Source of the DNA: CAYLVJ01 sp964501525
GTDB lineage: Bacteria; Patescibacteriota; Minisyncoccia; Minisyncoccales; CAYTKG01
Assembly: GCA_964501525.1 (NCBI GenBank)
Contig: CAZCSI010000005.1
Span: 1-28,629 of the forward strand
Direction of reading: 5' to 3'
DNA length: 28,629 nucleotides
Position 1 is the stretch's first letter, and each line of letters opens with the position of its first letter. This document shows positions 22,157 to 28,629 of this stretch, in pieces. A program made the position numbers and the translations under genes. The notes under the pieces are model-generated. The model worked only from the letters and a program-made list of their open reading frames with translations, ran no database searches and was not told the DNA's origin.

Positions 22157-23104
22157 TTATTGGATGCGGCTGACTCTGGTGAAGCCGGAGCAGGGAACAA
22201 CCTCTATCCCTTTCTTTTCCAGCTCGTCCATAAAAATATTGACACCCAGAGAGTCGGAAGACATATGGCCGGCAATAACTACATTAATAAGAGAGCTCTT
22301 TGCTTCTTCGTAATGCTCCTTGCCCATATGCATACCGACCACGGTTCCGATGCCTGCTTGAGCCATTTTTTCGTACATCTTGGAAGAACCGGCTGTCCCG
22401 CCCGTTATCTCGGTCAAGGCGACCATGCCGCACCTCCTTTCCTCGCTTCCGACAAAAATACTGGGCCCGGCGCCAATCTTTTTCGCCTCCTCGTATTCCT
22501 TCATATCGTCAAAAACCTCCATCAGTTCTTTTATCCGCTCCGGTCCGGTTTTTTCAATCTTTTTTCTCAAATATTCGGCTGCCAAATTATCGCACACGGT
22601 GTGAAGGCACATCAAAGGCATATTTAAAATTCGAGCCACATCAACCGTACGCTGATGATTAACTGCATTAAGGCCTCTTGCTACCTCCGAGATTCTCTCC
22701 TTCATAAGGCCTTCGGCAATATTGACCGGAACTCCATAATGGGTCAGCACATCAATCTGAAGCTCCATTACATCCGCCAGACGAGCCAAGGCCTTGCCTA
22801 AAGGATGATGAGAAATAACGAGGTCAATATCTCCCAGCTCGCGGGCCAAAAGTATCTCAGCCGGCTCCACATCGATACCGACCAGCACTTTTTTAATCTC
22901 CTTGTCTTCTCCGCTGTTCAATATCAAAGAGTCGGAGTAAGGATTGCTCAGATCGTTTTTATCGTATTCTTTTTTCTCCTCCTCGGAAAGTTTCTCATAT
23001 TTTTCTTTTCTCCGGGCCAGCACCTTTTCCACCCCTTCGGCTCCGCGGAAATCAGCCTCGGACCCCATTTTAACCGCCAGCTTATGTATTTCCTTTATCT
23101 TCAT
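22157..23104 (-). CDS. NIF3-like (YbgI/DUF34) metal-binding protein
   Basis: This 315-aa protein has DLVISHHPLG (94-103), with the His pair typical of the first metal site. H122YGVPVNIAEG and the late VVIAGHMSSDSLGVN (~273-287) fit the second half of the NIF3 pattern. A charged helical insertion (residues 25-55) is unusual for YbgI of E. coli but occurs in longer versions. The biochemical role of the family is not settled; a dinuclear metal hydrolase or metallochaperone is suggested. It overlaps the preceding 55-aa gene by 23 nt. Confidence 0.8.
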   Translation of the reverse strand: MKIKEIHKLAVKMGSEADFRGAEGVEKVLARRKEKYEKLSEEEKKEYDKNDLSNPYSDSLILNSGEDKEIKKVLVGIDVEPAEILLARELGDIDLVISHHPLGKALARLADVMELQIDVLTHYGVPVNIAEGLMKERISEVARGLNAVNHQRTVDVARILNMPLMCLHTVCDNLAAEYLRKKIEKTGPERIKELMEVFDDMKEYEEAKKIGAGPSIFVGSEERRCGMVALTEITGGTAGSSKMYEKMAQAGIGTVVGMHMGKEHYEEAKSSLINVVIAGHMSSDSLGVNIFMDELEKKGIEVVPCSGFTRVSRIQ

Positions 23105-23249
23105 CTTTTTTGTTTTTTAAAAACTTGTTATAAAGCTCATTAATGAGTTGTTTTCTCTTTTGGTCGTCAAAAACCTCCCGCCTGATACGGGCCTTTTCCC
23201 TCCTGATATGTTTTTTAGCTGACTTGGGCAGCCGTGTTTTTCTGGACAT
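23082..23249 (-). CDS. Small basic hypothetical protein (55 aa)
   Basis: Reading from ATG 23249 gives MSRKTRLPKSAKKHIRRE, then KARIRREVFDDQKRKQLINE and LYNKFLKNKKDEDKGNT, stopping at TAA 23082-23084. It is very rich in Lys and Arg and predicted to be helical, so nucleic-acid or ribosome binding is likely in general terms. It overlaps the start of the NIF3-like gene by 23 nt, which argues for coupled translation. I recall similar short proteins in candidate-phylum genomes but cannot name a family. Confidence 0.7.
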   Translation of the reverse strand: MSRKTRLPKSAKKHIRREKARIRREVFDDQKRKQLINELYNKFLKNKKDEDKGNT

Positions 23250-23271
23250 AGATTTCTTCTATTAACTAAAC

Positions 23272-23299
23272 AAAAATTAGAGAGTAAACAGTTCTCTAA
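23272..23299 (-). terminator. Probable terminator after rtcB
   Basis: On the minus strand TTAGAGA and TCTCTAA form a 7-bp stem with a 9-nt loop, followed by TTTTT. The stem is AT-rich, so strength is uncertain. It lies 26 nt past the rtcB stop. Confidence 0.45.
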
Positions 23300-23325
23300 A
23301 TTCATTGTTTTGCATTTATTTTTGA

Positions 23326-24768
23326 TTATTCACCCTTGATAACAGCCAAAGGTTTAACCCGCGCTACTTTTCGAGCCAAGTTGGCTCCATGCACAATCTC
23401 CACTACACTGTCTACATCTTTATAAGCCAAGGGCGCCTCCTCTGCAATACCTTTTGCTGAATAAGATTTTACTATAATTCCCTGTTCTTTCAACTCTTTC
23501 ACAAGGTTTGACCCCGAAACTCTTTTTTTGGCCTCGGTCCTGGACATGGTTCTGCCCGCCCCGTGACAAGTTGAATAAAATGCTTCTTCACTGCCTTCCG
23601 TGCCTGCCAATACGTAAGAGGCGGTGCCCATTGACCCCGGGATTAAAACGGGCTGGCCTGTTTTCTGATAATGTTCCGGCAAATCGGGGTGTCGAGGAGG
23701 AAGAGCCCGGGTAGCACCTTTACGGTGTACGCAGAGTTTCATTCTTCTGCCGTCTATTTCGTATTGTTCGATTTTAGCAATATTGTGTGCTACATCATAA
23801 ACAAGCTCCAGCTTCACTTTTGTGCCTAAAACACTGGCCCAGGCCTTGCGCACATAATGAGTAACGGCCTGCCTGTTGCACCAGGCATAGTTACAGGCTG
23901 CGCTTAAAGCTCTGAAGAACCTGTCTCCCTCCGGACTATCGAAGGGCATACAAGCCAGCTGCCTGTCCGGTAAAGATATATTGTATTTACTCATCGCTTT
24001 CCGGGCCACATTCAAATACTCGGTGCAGTTTTGATGGCCCAGCCCTCTGGACCCGGTGTGAATCATAACTACAACCTGACCTTGGAACAATCCGAACTCT
24101 CGGGCTGTCTTTTTATCATAAACCTTCTCCACCTCATCAATTTCACAGAAATGATTCCCGCTTCCCAGGGTGCCGACCTGGTCTCTTCCTCTTTTTTTAG
24201 CCTTTTCGGAAACAGCGCCCGCATCGGCTTTGGACATAACGCCTCTCTCCTCGCAATTGATTACATCTTTTTTATCTCCGTACCCCTGCGAAACCAGATA
24301 GGGGACACCTTTTTCCAGAATATTATCCAAAGCTTTCATGGAAAGCTTTTTTTCTCTCCCTCTGCCCAGTCCGGATGGAACCCGGCTCTGCATCTCCCGC
24401 GCCAGCTGATTTATCTTGCCTTCAATCTCTTTTTTTTCAACCCCGGTCCTCAGCAGCCTCACTCCGCAGTTCTGGTCATAACCGACCGCTCCTGGAGAGA
24501 TCGCACCCTTGGGAAGTTTTGTGGCCACCACCCCGCCGATCGGCATACCGTACCCTTGATGCATATCCGGCATGGCCAAGGCATATCTGACAATCCCGGG
24601 CATAGCAGTGGTGTTAACCAGCTGGTTTAAAGATTTATCTTCAAAAACATGTTCCAACATCCGATCCGAACTGTAAAACCGAGCCGGCACCCGCATCTCT
24701 TGTCTGAACGACTTGGGAATCTCCCAAACGTACTCACTTATTTTTTTGACCGCTTTCTTGTCAATCAT
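23326..24768 (-). CDS. rtcB: RNA-splicing ligase RtcB
   Basis: This protein is 480 aa from ATG 24768 (MIDKKAVKK); the open frame extends 11 codons into archease, but ATG 24768 begins two bases after the archease stop. RtcB joins 2',3'-cyclic phosphate and 5'-OH RNA ends using GTP and Mn2+. Visible residues are D98 and C101 (YDQNCGVRL), N205 and H206 (GSGNHFCEID), HTGSRGLGHQ, and the guanylylated histidine H402 in CHGAGRTMSR. The length and numbering match the archaeal-type enzyme that relies on archease. It is the last gene of ruvA-mur-archease-rtcB. Confidence 0.97.
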   Translation of the reverse strand: MIDKKAVKKISEYVWEIPKSFRQEMRVPARFYSSDRMLEHVFEDKSLNQLVNTTAMPGIVRYALAMPDMHQGYGMPIGGVVATKLPKGAISPGAVGYDQNCGVRLLRTGVEKKEIEGKINQLAREMQSRVPSGLGRGREKKLSMKALDNILEKGVPYLVSQGYGDKKDVINCEERGVMSKADAGAVSEKAKKRGRDQVGTLGSGNHFCEIDEVEKVYDKKTAREFGLFQGQVVVMIHTGSRGLGHQNCTEYLNVARKAMSKYNISLPDRQLACMPFDSPEGDRFFRALSAACNYAWCNRQAVTHYVRKAWASVLGTKVKLELVYDVAHNIAKIEQYEIDGRRMKLCVHRKGATRALPPRHPDLPEHYQKTGQPVLIPGSMGTASYVLAGTEGSEEAFYSTCHGAGRTMSRTEAKKRVSGSNLVKELKEQGIIVKSYSAKGIAEEAPLAYKDVDSVVEIVHGANLARKVARVKPLAVIKGE

Positions 24769-24770
24769 AA

Positions 24771-25178
24771 TTAAACATCGAATAAAACCCGAGCCTGCCA
24801 TCGGCCCTCCTCGTTTTTTTTAATCTCCAGACCGTGAAAAGTAGCTGCTTTTATTTGAAGGCCGAAACGGGTGACCTTTGTACCCCGGATGTCAGCTACT
24901 ATCTCCGTATCCTTGAACTTCTTAAAATGAACCGCATTGTAAACCTCCTTGTTGACCTCGCTTAAGTAATTGATTTCGTTTAGAAAGTCAATCAAAAGCG
25001 GTTCCAATCCGTCTGAAACTATCCTGATTTTTTCTTGAGCCGGAAACTTCTTGGCCTTGGGTTGAAGACACTCAGCCAGAGCGGCCATGGCGTTGGCAAA
25101 CAACTCTTGTTTGGTGACACCGAAAACAAGCATCTCCAAATCCGCCCTGTGTTCTAAAATCTTGTACTTCTCATCCAT
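24771..25178 (-). CDS. Archease (RtcB cofactor)
   Basis: This 135-aa protein has HRADLEMLVFG (8-18), with the conserved Asp of the metal site, then ELFANAMAALAECL, LLIDFLNEINYLSEV and a C-terminal RWQARVLFDV. Archease speeds RtcB guanylylation and broadens its nucleotide use. It overlaps the Mur ligase gene by 8 nt and is directly followed by rtcB, so the pair should be made together. Confidence 0.93.
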   Translation of the reverse strand: MDEKYKILEHRADLEMLVFGVTKQELFANAMAALAECLQPKAKKFPAQEKIRIVSDGLEPLLIDFLNEINYLSEVNKEVYNAVHFKKFKDTEIVADIRGTKVTRFGLQIKAATFHGLEIKKNEEGRWQARVLFDV

Positions 25179-26484
25179 AGATCTTTTTATGTTCTTCCCG
25201 CACCACCTTTCTATCGTCCCAAGGCACTTCCCCTCCGGTTGTTACAATGGAGGGCTCTGCACCCTTGCCTGTAATAACCACCACGTCTCCTTTAACCGCT
25301 TTTTGCAGCGCCCTGCTTATTGCTTTTCTCCTGTCCAGAATCTTATCAGGATTTTCCACACCTTTCGCAACCTGGTCTATAATCTTTACCGGGTCCTCAT
25401 CATACGGGTCTTCATTGGTGACGATCACCCGGTCGCAGTACTTATCAGCGGTTTTTCCTAAAATCGGTCTTTTCCACTTGTCTCTTCCTCCTCCGCAGGC
25501 TCCGAGCACACATATCATTCCTGCGTTTTCTTTTTTAACCTCGGTTCTCAAAAAGTTATAAACTTTTTCCAGGGCATTGGGCGTAAAGGCATAATCCACC
25601 ACCACGCTGAAGGGGCTCTTGACAACAAGCTCCATCCGGCCCGGCACCCCTTTTGTTTTTTCAACAGCCTGGCCGGCGGTTTCCAGCTCCACTCCTTGTG
25701 AAAGCCCCATACAAACGGCTGCCAGAGCGTTATACACGTTAAACTCCCCCAGAAGCTCTGACCTGAAGCCTACCTCTCCGATACGAAAACTCAACCCCTG
25801 TTCGTCTGCTTTTACATCTTCCGCCTCAACCTTTTCCCTGGCTTCACCTCCACCGGCTTGTGCAATACCTGGTATTGCACAGTTTTGCGCGGACAGGGAT
25901 GGAGTGCGGTTTTGGCTTATACCATAATAATATTTCTGGGCCGCCGGAAAGCGGTTGAAATAATCAAAATGCTCATCGTCCCTGTTTAAAATGTGAAGTT
26001 TTTTCACCTTTTTAAAAAACCTGCCTTTGGTTTTTTTATAAGCTTCAAAAGAACCGTGGGATTCGATATGCTCCGGAGAAAGATTGGTAAATACGGCCGC
26101 CTCAAACCCGATAAAACGATGCCGGTGCTGGGCTATCCCCTCGGAAGTAACCTCGACCAAAGCGTAATCGCACTCTTCTTCAACCGCTTTGGCCAGAAAA
26201 GCCTGCACCAGCCCTCTGCCGGGCATAGTCATCCTCAACTTGTTTTCTTTTTCTTTGTCTCCGATTTTAAACTGAAGCGAGGATAAACAAGCCACTTTAT
26301 ACCCCGCCTCCTCTAAAACACCTGCTATAAGATTAAGCGTGGTGGTTTTGCCGTTGGTGCCTGTCACGCCTATAACCTTTATCTTGCGGGAAGGAAAACT
26401 AAAAAGCACAGCGCCTGCCAAAGCCAAAAACCAGTGGTAGCAATAAAGCGCAAAAGAAGGAATAATTTTCTTAATCTTAGTCAT
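25171..26484 (-). CDS. Mur ligase family protein (MurE-like), membrane-anchored, with in-frame palindromic insert
   Basis: In this 437-aa protein, residues ~11-31 form a hydrophobic segment in place of the usual MurE N-terminal substrate domain. The ATP loop is TGTNGKTTT (41-49). The middle domain shows SSLQFKIG, LRMTMPGRG, TNLSPEHIESHGSFEAY and NRDD. The C-terminal domain has GRMELV, YAFTPNALE and TNEDPYDEDP. The last of these sits where DAP-type MurE has DNPR, so the amino acid added cannot be predicted safely. Residues 202-209 (CAIPGIAQ) are encoded by a 23-bp palindrome also found elsewhere in the window. The flanking ~190-220 looks like an unstructured linker. It overlaps ruvA by 8 nt upstream and archease by 8 nt downstream. 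Confidence 0.88.
   Translation of the reverse strand: MTKIKKIIPSFALYCYHWFLALAGAVLFSFPSRKIKVIGVTGTNGKTTTLNLIAGVLEEAGYKVACLSSLQFKIGDKEKENKLRMTMPGRGLVQAFLAKAVEEECDYALVEVTSEGIAQHRHRFIGFEAAVFTNLSPEHIESHGSFEAYKKTKGRFFKKVKKLHILNRDDEHFDYFNRFPAAQKYYYGISQNRTPSLSAQNCAIPGIAQAGGGEAREKVEAEDVKADEQGLSFRIGEVGFRSELLGEFNVYNALAAVCMGLSQGVELETAGQAVEKTKGVPGRMELVVKSPFSVVVDYAFTPNALEKVYNFLRTEVKKENAGMICVLGACGGGRDKWKRPILGKTADKYCDRVIVTNEDPYDEDPVKIIDQVAKGVENPDKILDRRKAISRALQKAVKGDVVVITGKGAEPSIVTTGGEVPWDDRKVVREEHKKIYG
25859..25881. repeat. Palindromic element D inside the Mur ligase gene
   Basis: TGTGCAATACC, a central T, then its exact reverse complement: 11-bp arms at 25859-25869 and 25871-25881. It is the same core as C1 and C2. 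On the coding strand it starts exactly at codon 202 and encodes Cys-Ala-Ile-Pro-Gly-Ile-Ala plus part of Gln without breaking the frame. Confidence 0.93.
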
Positions 26485-27046
26485 CGTCTTGACCCAACAG
26501 CTTCAGGGCCCGCTCTATTACTTTTTCGGAATCATCAACCTCTTCAGGAACCTTTAAAACCGCCTTTTCCGCTTGTTTCTTGGAGAAACCGAGGTTGGTT
26601 AAAGCCTTAACCGCTTCCTCTCTTTCCGAGACACGGCCCTTGTTTAATTCTTTTACCTTGCCCGTTAATTCCAATAAAAGCTGCTTCATCTTTTTCCTTC
26701 CCAGCCCCTTTATCTCTTGAGAAAAAGAAGACCCCTTCTTCTCCATCTCTTCTTTAAGCTTGTCAGGAGAGCCGAACTCGGCCAGGGAAAGAGCTATTTT
26801 AGGCCCGATACCCGATATCTTCATCAGAAACTTGAAAAACTCCAGTTCCTCCGGATTAGAACAGCCGTAAAGCTCCAAGGTGTTCTGCCGCAGATAAACC
26901 CAGGTAAAAAACTCTTTTTCTTCACCCTGCTTCACCTCTTTAAGGGTTTTGTCTCCGGCAAAAACCTCATATCCCATATCTCCGGCCGCAACCACCATTG
27001 ACTCCCCGCTTTTAGATATAATTTTTCCTTTGATATAGCCGATCAT
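26477..27046 (-). CDS. ruvA: Holliday junction branch-migration protein RuvA
   Basis: This 189-aa protein has an N-terminal OB-fold beginning MIGYIKGKI with GYEVF. Helix-hairpin-helix DNA-binding motifs follow (FLMKISGIGPKIALSL around 92-107, and EIKGLGRKKMKQLLLEL around 130-146). The C-terminal domain III is EEAVKALTNLGFSKKQAEKAV, which contacts RuvB. RuvA tetramers bind four-way junctions. No ruvB or ruvC is visible. It heads the mur/archease/rtcB unit, and the start codon lies at the edge of a 20-bp tandem duplication. Confidence 0.94.
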   Translation of the reverse strand: MIGYIKGKIISKSGESMVVAAGDMGYEVFAGDKTLKEVKQGEEKEFFTWVYLRQNTLELYGCSNPEELEFFKFLMKISGIGPKIALSLAEFGSPDKLKEEMEKKGSSFSQEIKGLGRKKMKQLLLELTGKVKELNKGRVSEREEAVKALTNLGFSKKQAEKAVLKVPEEVDDSEKVIERALKLLGQDDD

Positions 27047-27084
27047 AAGTTTGATTCAATAATTATAAGCTTGATTCAATAATT
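27045..27084. repeat. 20-bp tandem duplication at the ruvA start
   Basis: ATAAGTTTGATTCAATAATT (27045-27064) is followed directly by ATAAGCTTGATTCAATAATT (27065-27084), one mismatch. It fills the end of the ruvA 5' leader. Confidence 0.92.
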
Positions 27085-27116
27085 GCCGGTACCCAAAAAT
27101 AATCTTATCCTTTATA

Positions 27117-27125
27117 ATTATAACA
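27117..27125 (-). promoter_or_regulatory. Possible extended -10 promoter of ruvA
   Basis: The minus strand reads TGTTATAAT. Transcription would start near 27110 with a leader of ~64 nt containing the tandem duplication. A second TATAAT lies closer (27062-27067). The plus strand has an overlapping TATAAT (27113-27118) that could serve rpsT with a leader of ~110 nt. Confidence 0.4.
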
Positions 27126-27234
27126 TAATGAGATTTCCTATTTCACACTGCACACTTAAAAACAAGGCCTCACGAATGCTTCACAAAAATAAAAGTTTAT
27201 GTTAACGTGAAACATCGATAATAAAACATCAACT

Positions 27235-27492
27235 ATGCCTATTAAACAATCAGCTAAAAAGGCTCTGCGCCAAAGTGAAAAGAGAAGAAAGAGGAACAAG
27301 ACAAGAAAACAGGTTTACAAGAAACTGCACAAGCAGATTCTGGATTTTCTCTCCCAGGGACAAAAAGAAAAAGCCAGGCAGCTCCTGCCTCAATTTCAAA
27401 AGGCTTTAGACAAAGCTGCCAAAACCGGCGCCATCCACATCAACAAAGCGAGCCGTTTAAAATCACGGGTTTCTCAAAAAATAGAACAATAA
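27235..27492 (+). CDS. rpsT: Ribosomal protein bS20
   Basis: This 85-aa, highly basic helical protein starts MPIKQSAKKALRQSEKRR and ends in the family style with NKASRLKSRVSQ. S20 binds 16S rRNA helices in the lower body of the 30S subunit. No Shine-Dalgarno is seen before ATG (ACATCAACTATG). The 188-nt spacer upstream is AT-rich and could contain a long leader; in E. coli S20 controls its own translation, but whether that happens here is unknown. holA follows after 12 nt, an arrangement seen in other bacteria. Confidence 0.95.
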   Translation: MPIKQSAKKALRQSEKRRKRNKTRKQVYKKLHKQILDFLSQGQKEKARQLLPQFQKALDKAAKTGAIHINKASRLKSRVSQKIEQ

Positions 27493-27504
27493 AGGTTCAT
27501 CAAC

Positions 27505-28440
27505 ATGATTTTATTTCTTTACGGCGAGGACACCTTCCGCTCCTTGCAAAAGCTCAAAGAAATAGTAGGGGAGTACAAAAAGAAAAATAAAGATGAGCTC
27601 AACCTGCTGTCTATTGACCTGGAAGAAAAAGGTTTTCAGGAGTTTCGAGACCAGTTAAGGTCTCGTTCTATTTTTAATGAAAAAAAATTGATAATCCTTA
27701 AAAACCCCCTCTCCAACAGCCGATTCAAAAAAGAACTGCTTAAAAACAAAGGTCTTTTGGAAACCTCCCACCTTCTGGTTTTTTACCAAAAGGGAAAAGT
27801 TTCTTCAAAGGACGACCTTTTCGCTTTACTTAAAAAACAAGGCCGGGCCCAAGGATTCAAGCCTCTAAAAGGCGCTCATCTCAGAAAGTGGGTTAAAAAA
27901 ATAGCCCATAAGTATTGGGTGGAAATAGAGCCTTCGGCCGTCAAGCTCCTTATAACGAGATGCCGGAAAGACCTATGGCGGGTCAACAACGAAACAGCCA
28001 AGATAGCCAGCTGGAAAAACGCCTCAGAAAACAATAAACAAACAATTACCAGAACGGATGTTGAAAAATTAACCCGGCCCCGGCTGGAAAATGATATTTT
28101 TAAAACCATCAATGCTATTGCAGACAGGCAAAAAGGCAGAGCGCTGACCCTTGTTCACTCCCACCTGGAGCAGGGCGAATCTCCGCTTTACCTGCTTTCT
28201 ATGATCAGCTGGCAGTTCACGCGGCTTTTAGCCGTCAAAGAAAAAGAAAACCGGGGGCAAAACCCCTATGAACTCAGCTGGCACCCTTATGTCATAAAAA
28301 AAAGCAGGCGTTTGACCCGCAAGTTTGAGTTCCAAACTCTTAAAAAAATCCATGACAAAATTGCAGAAACAGACCTTAAAATAAAAACCGGGCGGATAGA
28401 ACCAAAGCTGGGTTTGGAGCTTTTAATCGCAGAGATATAA
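27505..28440 (+). CDS. holA: DNA polymerase III delta subunit (HolA)
   Basis: This 311-aa clamp-loader subunit starts MILFLYGEDTFRS, the usual HolA start where the Walker A is degenerate. A RecA-like domain runs to ~140, followed by GAHLRKWVKKIAHKYWVEIE, the helical lid and the collar domain (SPLYLLSMISWQFTRLL). Its C-terminus (KTGRIEPKLGLELLI) matches the K.g......ale.li pattern. Delta opens the beta clamp. An AAAGG ribosome site precedes ATG. It is read with rpsT and converges on mutM. Confidence 0.92.
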   Translation: MILFLYGEDTFRSLQKLKEIVGEYKKKNKDELNLLSIDLEEKGFQEFRDQLRSRSIFNEKKLIILKNPLSNSRFKKELLKNKGLLETSHLLVFYQKGKVSSKDDLFALLKKQGRAQGFKPLKGAHLRKWVKKIAHKYWVEIEPSAVKLLITRCRKDLWRVNNETAKIASWKNASENNKQTITRTDVEKLTRPRLENDIFKTINAIADRQKGRALTLVHSHLEQGESPLYLLSMISWQFTRLLAVKEKENRGQNPYELSWHPYVIKKSRRLTRKFEFQTLKKIHDKIAETDLKIKTGRIEPKLGLELLIAEI

Positions 28441-28480
28441 TTAAAACTTTTTCCACAGTTTTTCCGCAACCGCCTTCCAT

Positions 28481-28596
28481 TTTTGAACCTAAACAAAATG
28501 TGTAATACCTGATTAATGGCTTTCCGAATGAAACAAGGAAAACATCCAAGGTTCTTGAGCGTTAGCGAAAGGTTGTTCTATTGCACACTTAGGTTT
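28481..28596. repeat. Repeat element copy B with extended inverted flanks
   Basis: The core (28499-28587, 89 bp) starts TGTGTAATACCTGATTAA and ends CTATTGCACA. It is about 90% identical to copy A at 14300-14389. Outside the core, GAACCTAA (28485-28492) on the left and TTAGGTTTC (28589-28597) on the right form a second inverted pair. The left flank TTTTGAACCTAAA (28481-28493) is an exact inverted match to 22102-22114 beside element C1. There is no coding content; it lies between the convergent ends of holA and mutM. Confidence 0.88.
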
Positions 28597-28629
28597 CAGG
28601 GTTGGCACAGGGGGCAGTAATGGGTGGAG
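28596..28629 (-). CDS. mutM: Formamidopyrimidine-DNA glycosylase, last codons only
   Basis: Only the last ten codons and the stop are in the window. The minus strand from 28628 reads Ser-Thr-His-Tyr-Cys-Pro-Leu-Cys-Gln-Pro then TGA (28596-28598). STHYCPLCQ is the classic C-terminal half of the Fpg/Nei zinc finger (CP.CQ). The rest of the gene would extend beyond 28629. The short match length limits certainty. Confidence 0.65.
   Translation of the reverse strand, partial: STHYCPLCQP

Noticed and set aside
23117..23305. 62-aa minus-strand frame before the NIF3-like gene
   Set aside because: The other minus-strand frame here (23082-23249) gives a basic, coherent 55-aa protein with ATG; this one runs through the rtcB terminator region.
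1..28629. Recoding of TGA (as in some candidate phyla)
   Set aside because: TGA ends several well-defined proteins, including four ATGA overlaps at conserved C-termini, so it is a normal stop.
1..28629. Prophage, insertion sequence or integrase
   Set aside because: No transposase, integrase or phage structural gene was recognised; the only mobile-like units are the short palindromic elements.

Overview
The window looks like a chromosomal scaffold from a streamlined bacterium, most likely a member of the Patescibacteria/CPR (Parcubacteria-like). The clues are bacterial housekeeping genes (S20, HolA, RuvA, RsmI, GlmS, MutM), a Mur ligase whose N-terminal domain is replaced by a membrane segment, the RtcB/archease pair, an archaeal-style GlmU, an Elp3 and a very small basic protein. 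Genes are packed tightly and many are translationally coupled (ATGA overlaps at 2464-2467, 4855-4858, 12746-12749 and 18147-18150). TGA acts as a stop, so the code is standard. One 100-N scaffold gap lies at 8218-8317. The phylum call is inference; no 16S gene is present.

Layout. 1-961 (+): the 3' part of a TIM-barrel glycoside hydrolase, then tRNA-Leu(CAA). 987-3396 (-): a PP-loop thiolation-type enzyme, a BadF-type sugar kinase and TsaC, preceded by an extended -10 promoter and a terminator. 3668-10209 (-): glmS, (gap), iorA, iorB, yvcK, glmU. 10281-17445 (-): M16 peptidase, AI-2E-type permease, rsmI, metG, leuS. 17458-18755 (-): a LOG-like protein, an EF-Tu-domain-like protein and a small winged-helix-like protein. 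18844-19884 (-): a Trm9-like methyltransferase whose 3' end runs into tRNA-Arg(CCG), then a small orphan transcription unit. 19927-21516 (+): Elp3. 21619-24768 (-): a membrane protein, a NIF3-family protein, a 55-aa basic protein and rtcB. 24771-27046 (-): archease, Mur ligase and ruvA. 27235-28440 (+): rpsT and holA, converging on the last codons of mutM (-).

Functional themes. One is amino-sugar/cell-wall precursor supply: GlmS, GlmU, a YvcK homologue, a BadF-type kinase and a Mur ligase. The other is tRNA and RNA modification or repair: TsaC, the PP-loop protein, Elp3 next to a Trm9-like enzyme, RsmI, and RtcB with archease.

The most unusual sequence-level signal is a family of palindromes ending in TGTGCAATACC. 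Two are about 90-bp elements (14300-14389, 28499-28587) and three are short near-perfect hairpins (22074-22098, 22126-22154, 25859-25881). One of the short copies sits in frame inside the Mur ligase gene. Other points of interest are the Elp3/Trm9-like pair (a possible complete wobble-uridine pathway in a bacterium), the coding/tRNA overlap, an IorA without its ferredoxin domain, and several short tandem duplications at gene junctions.
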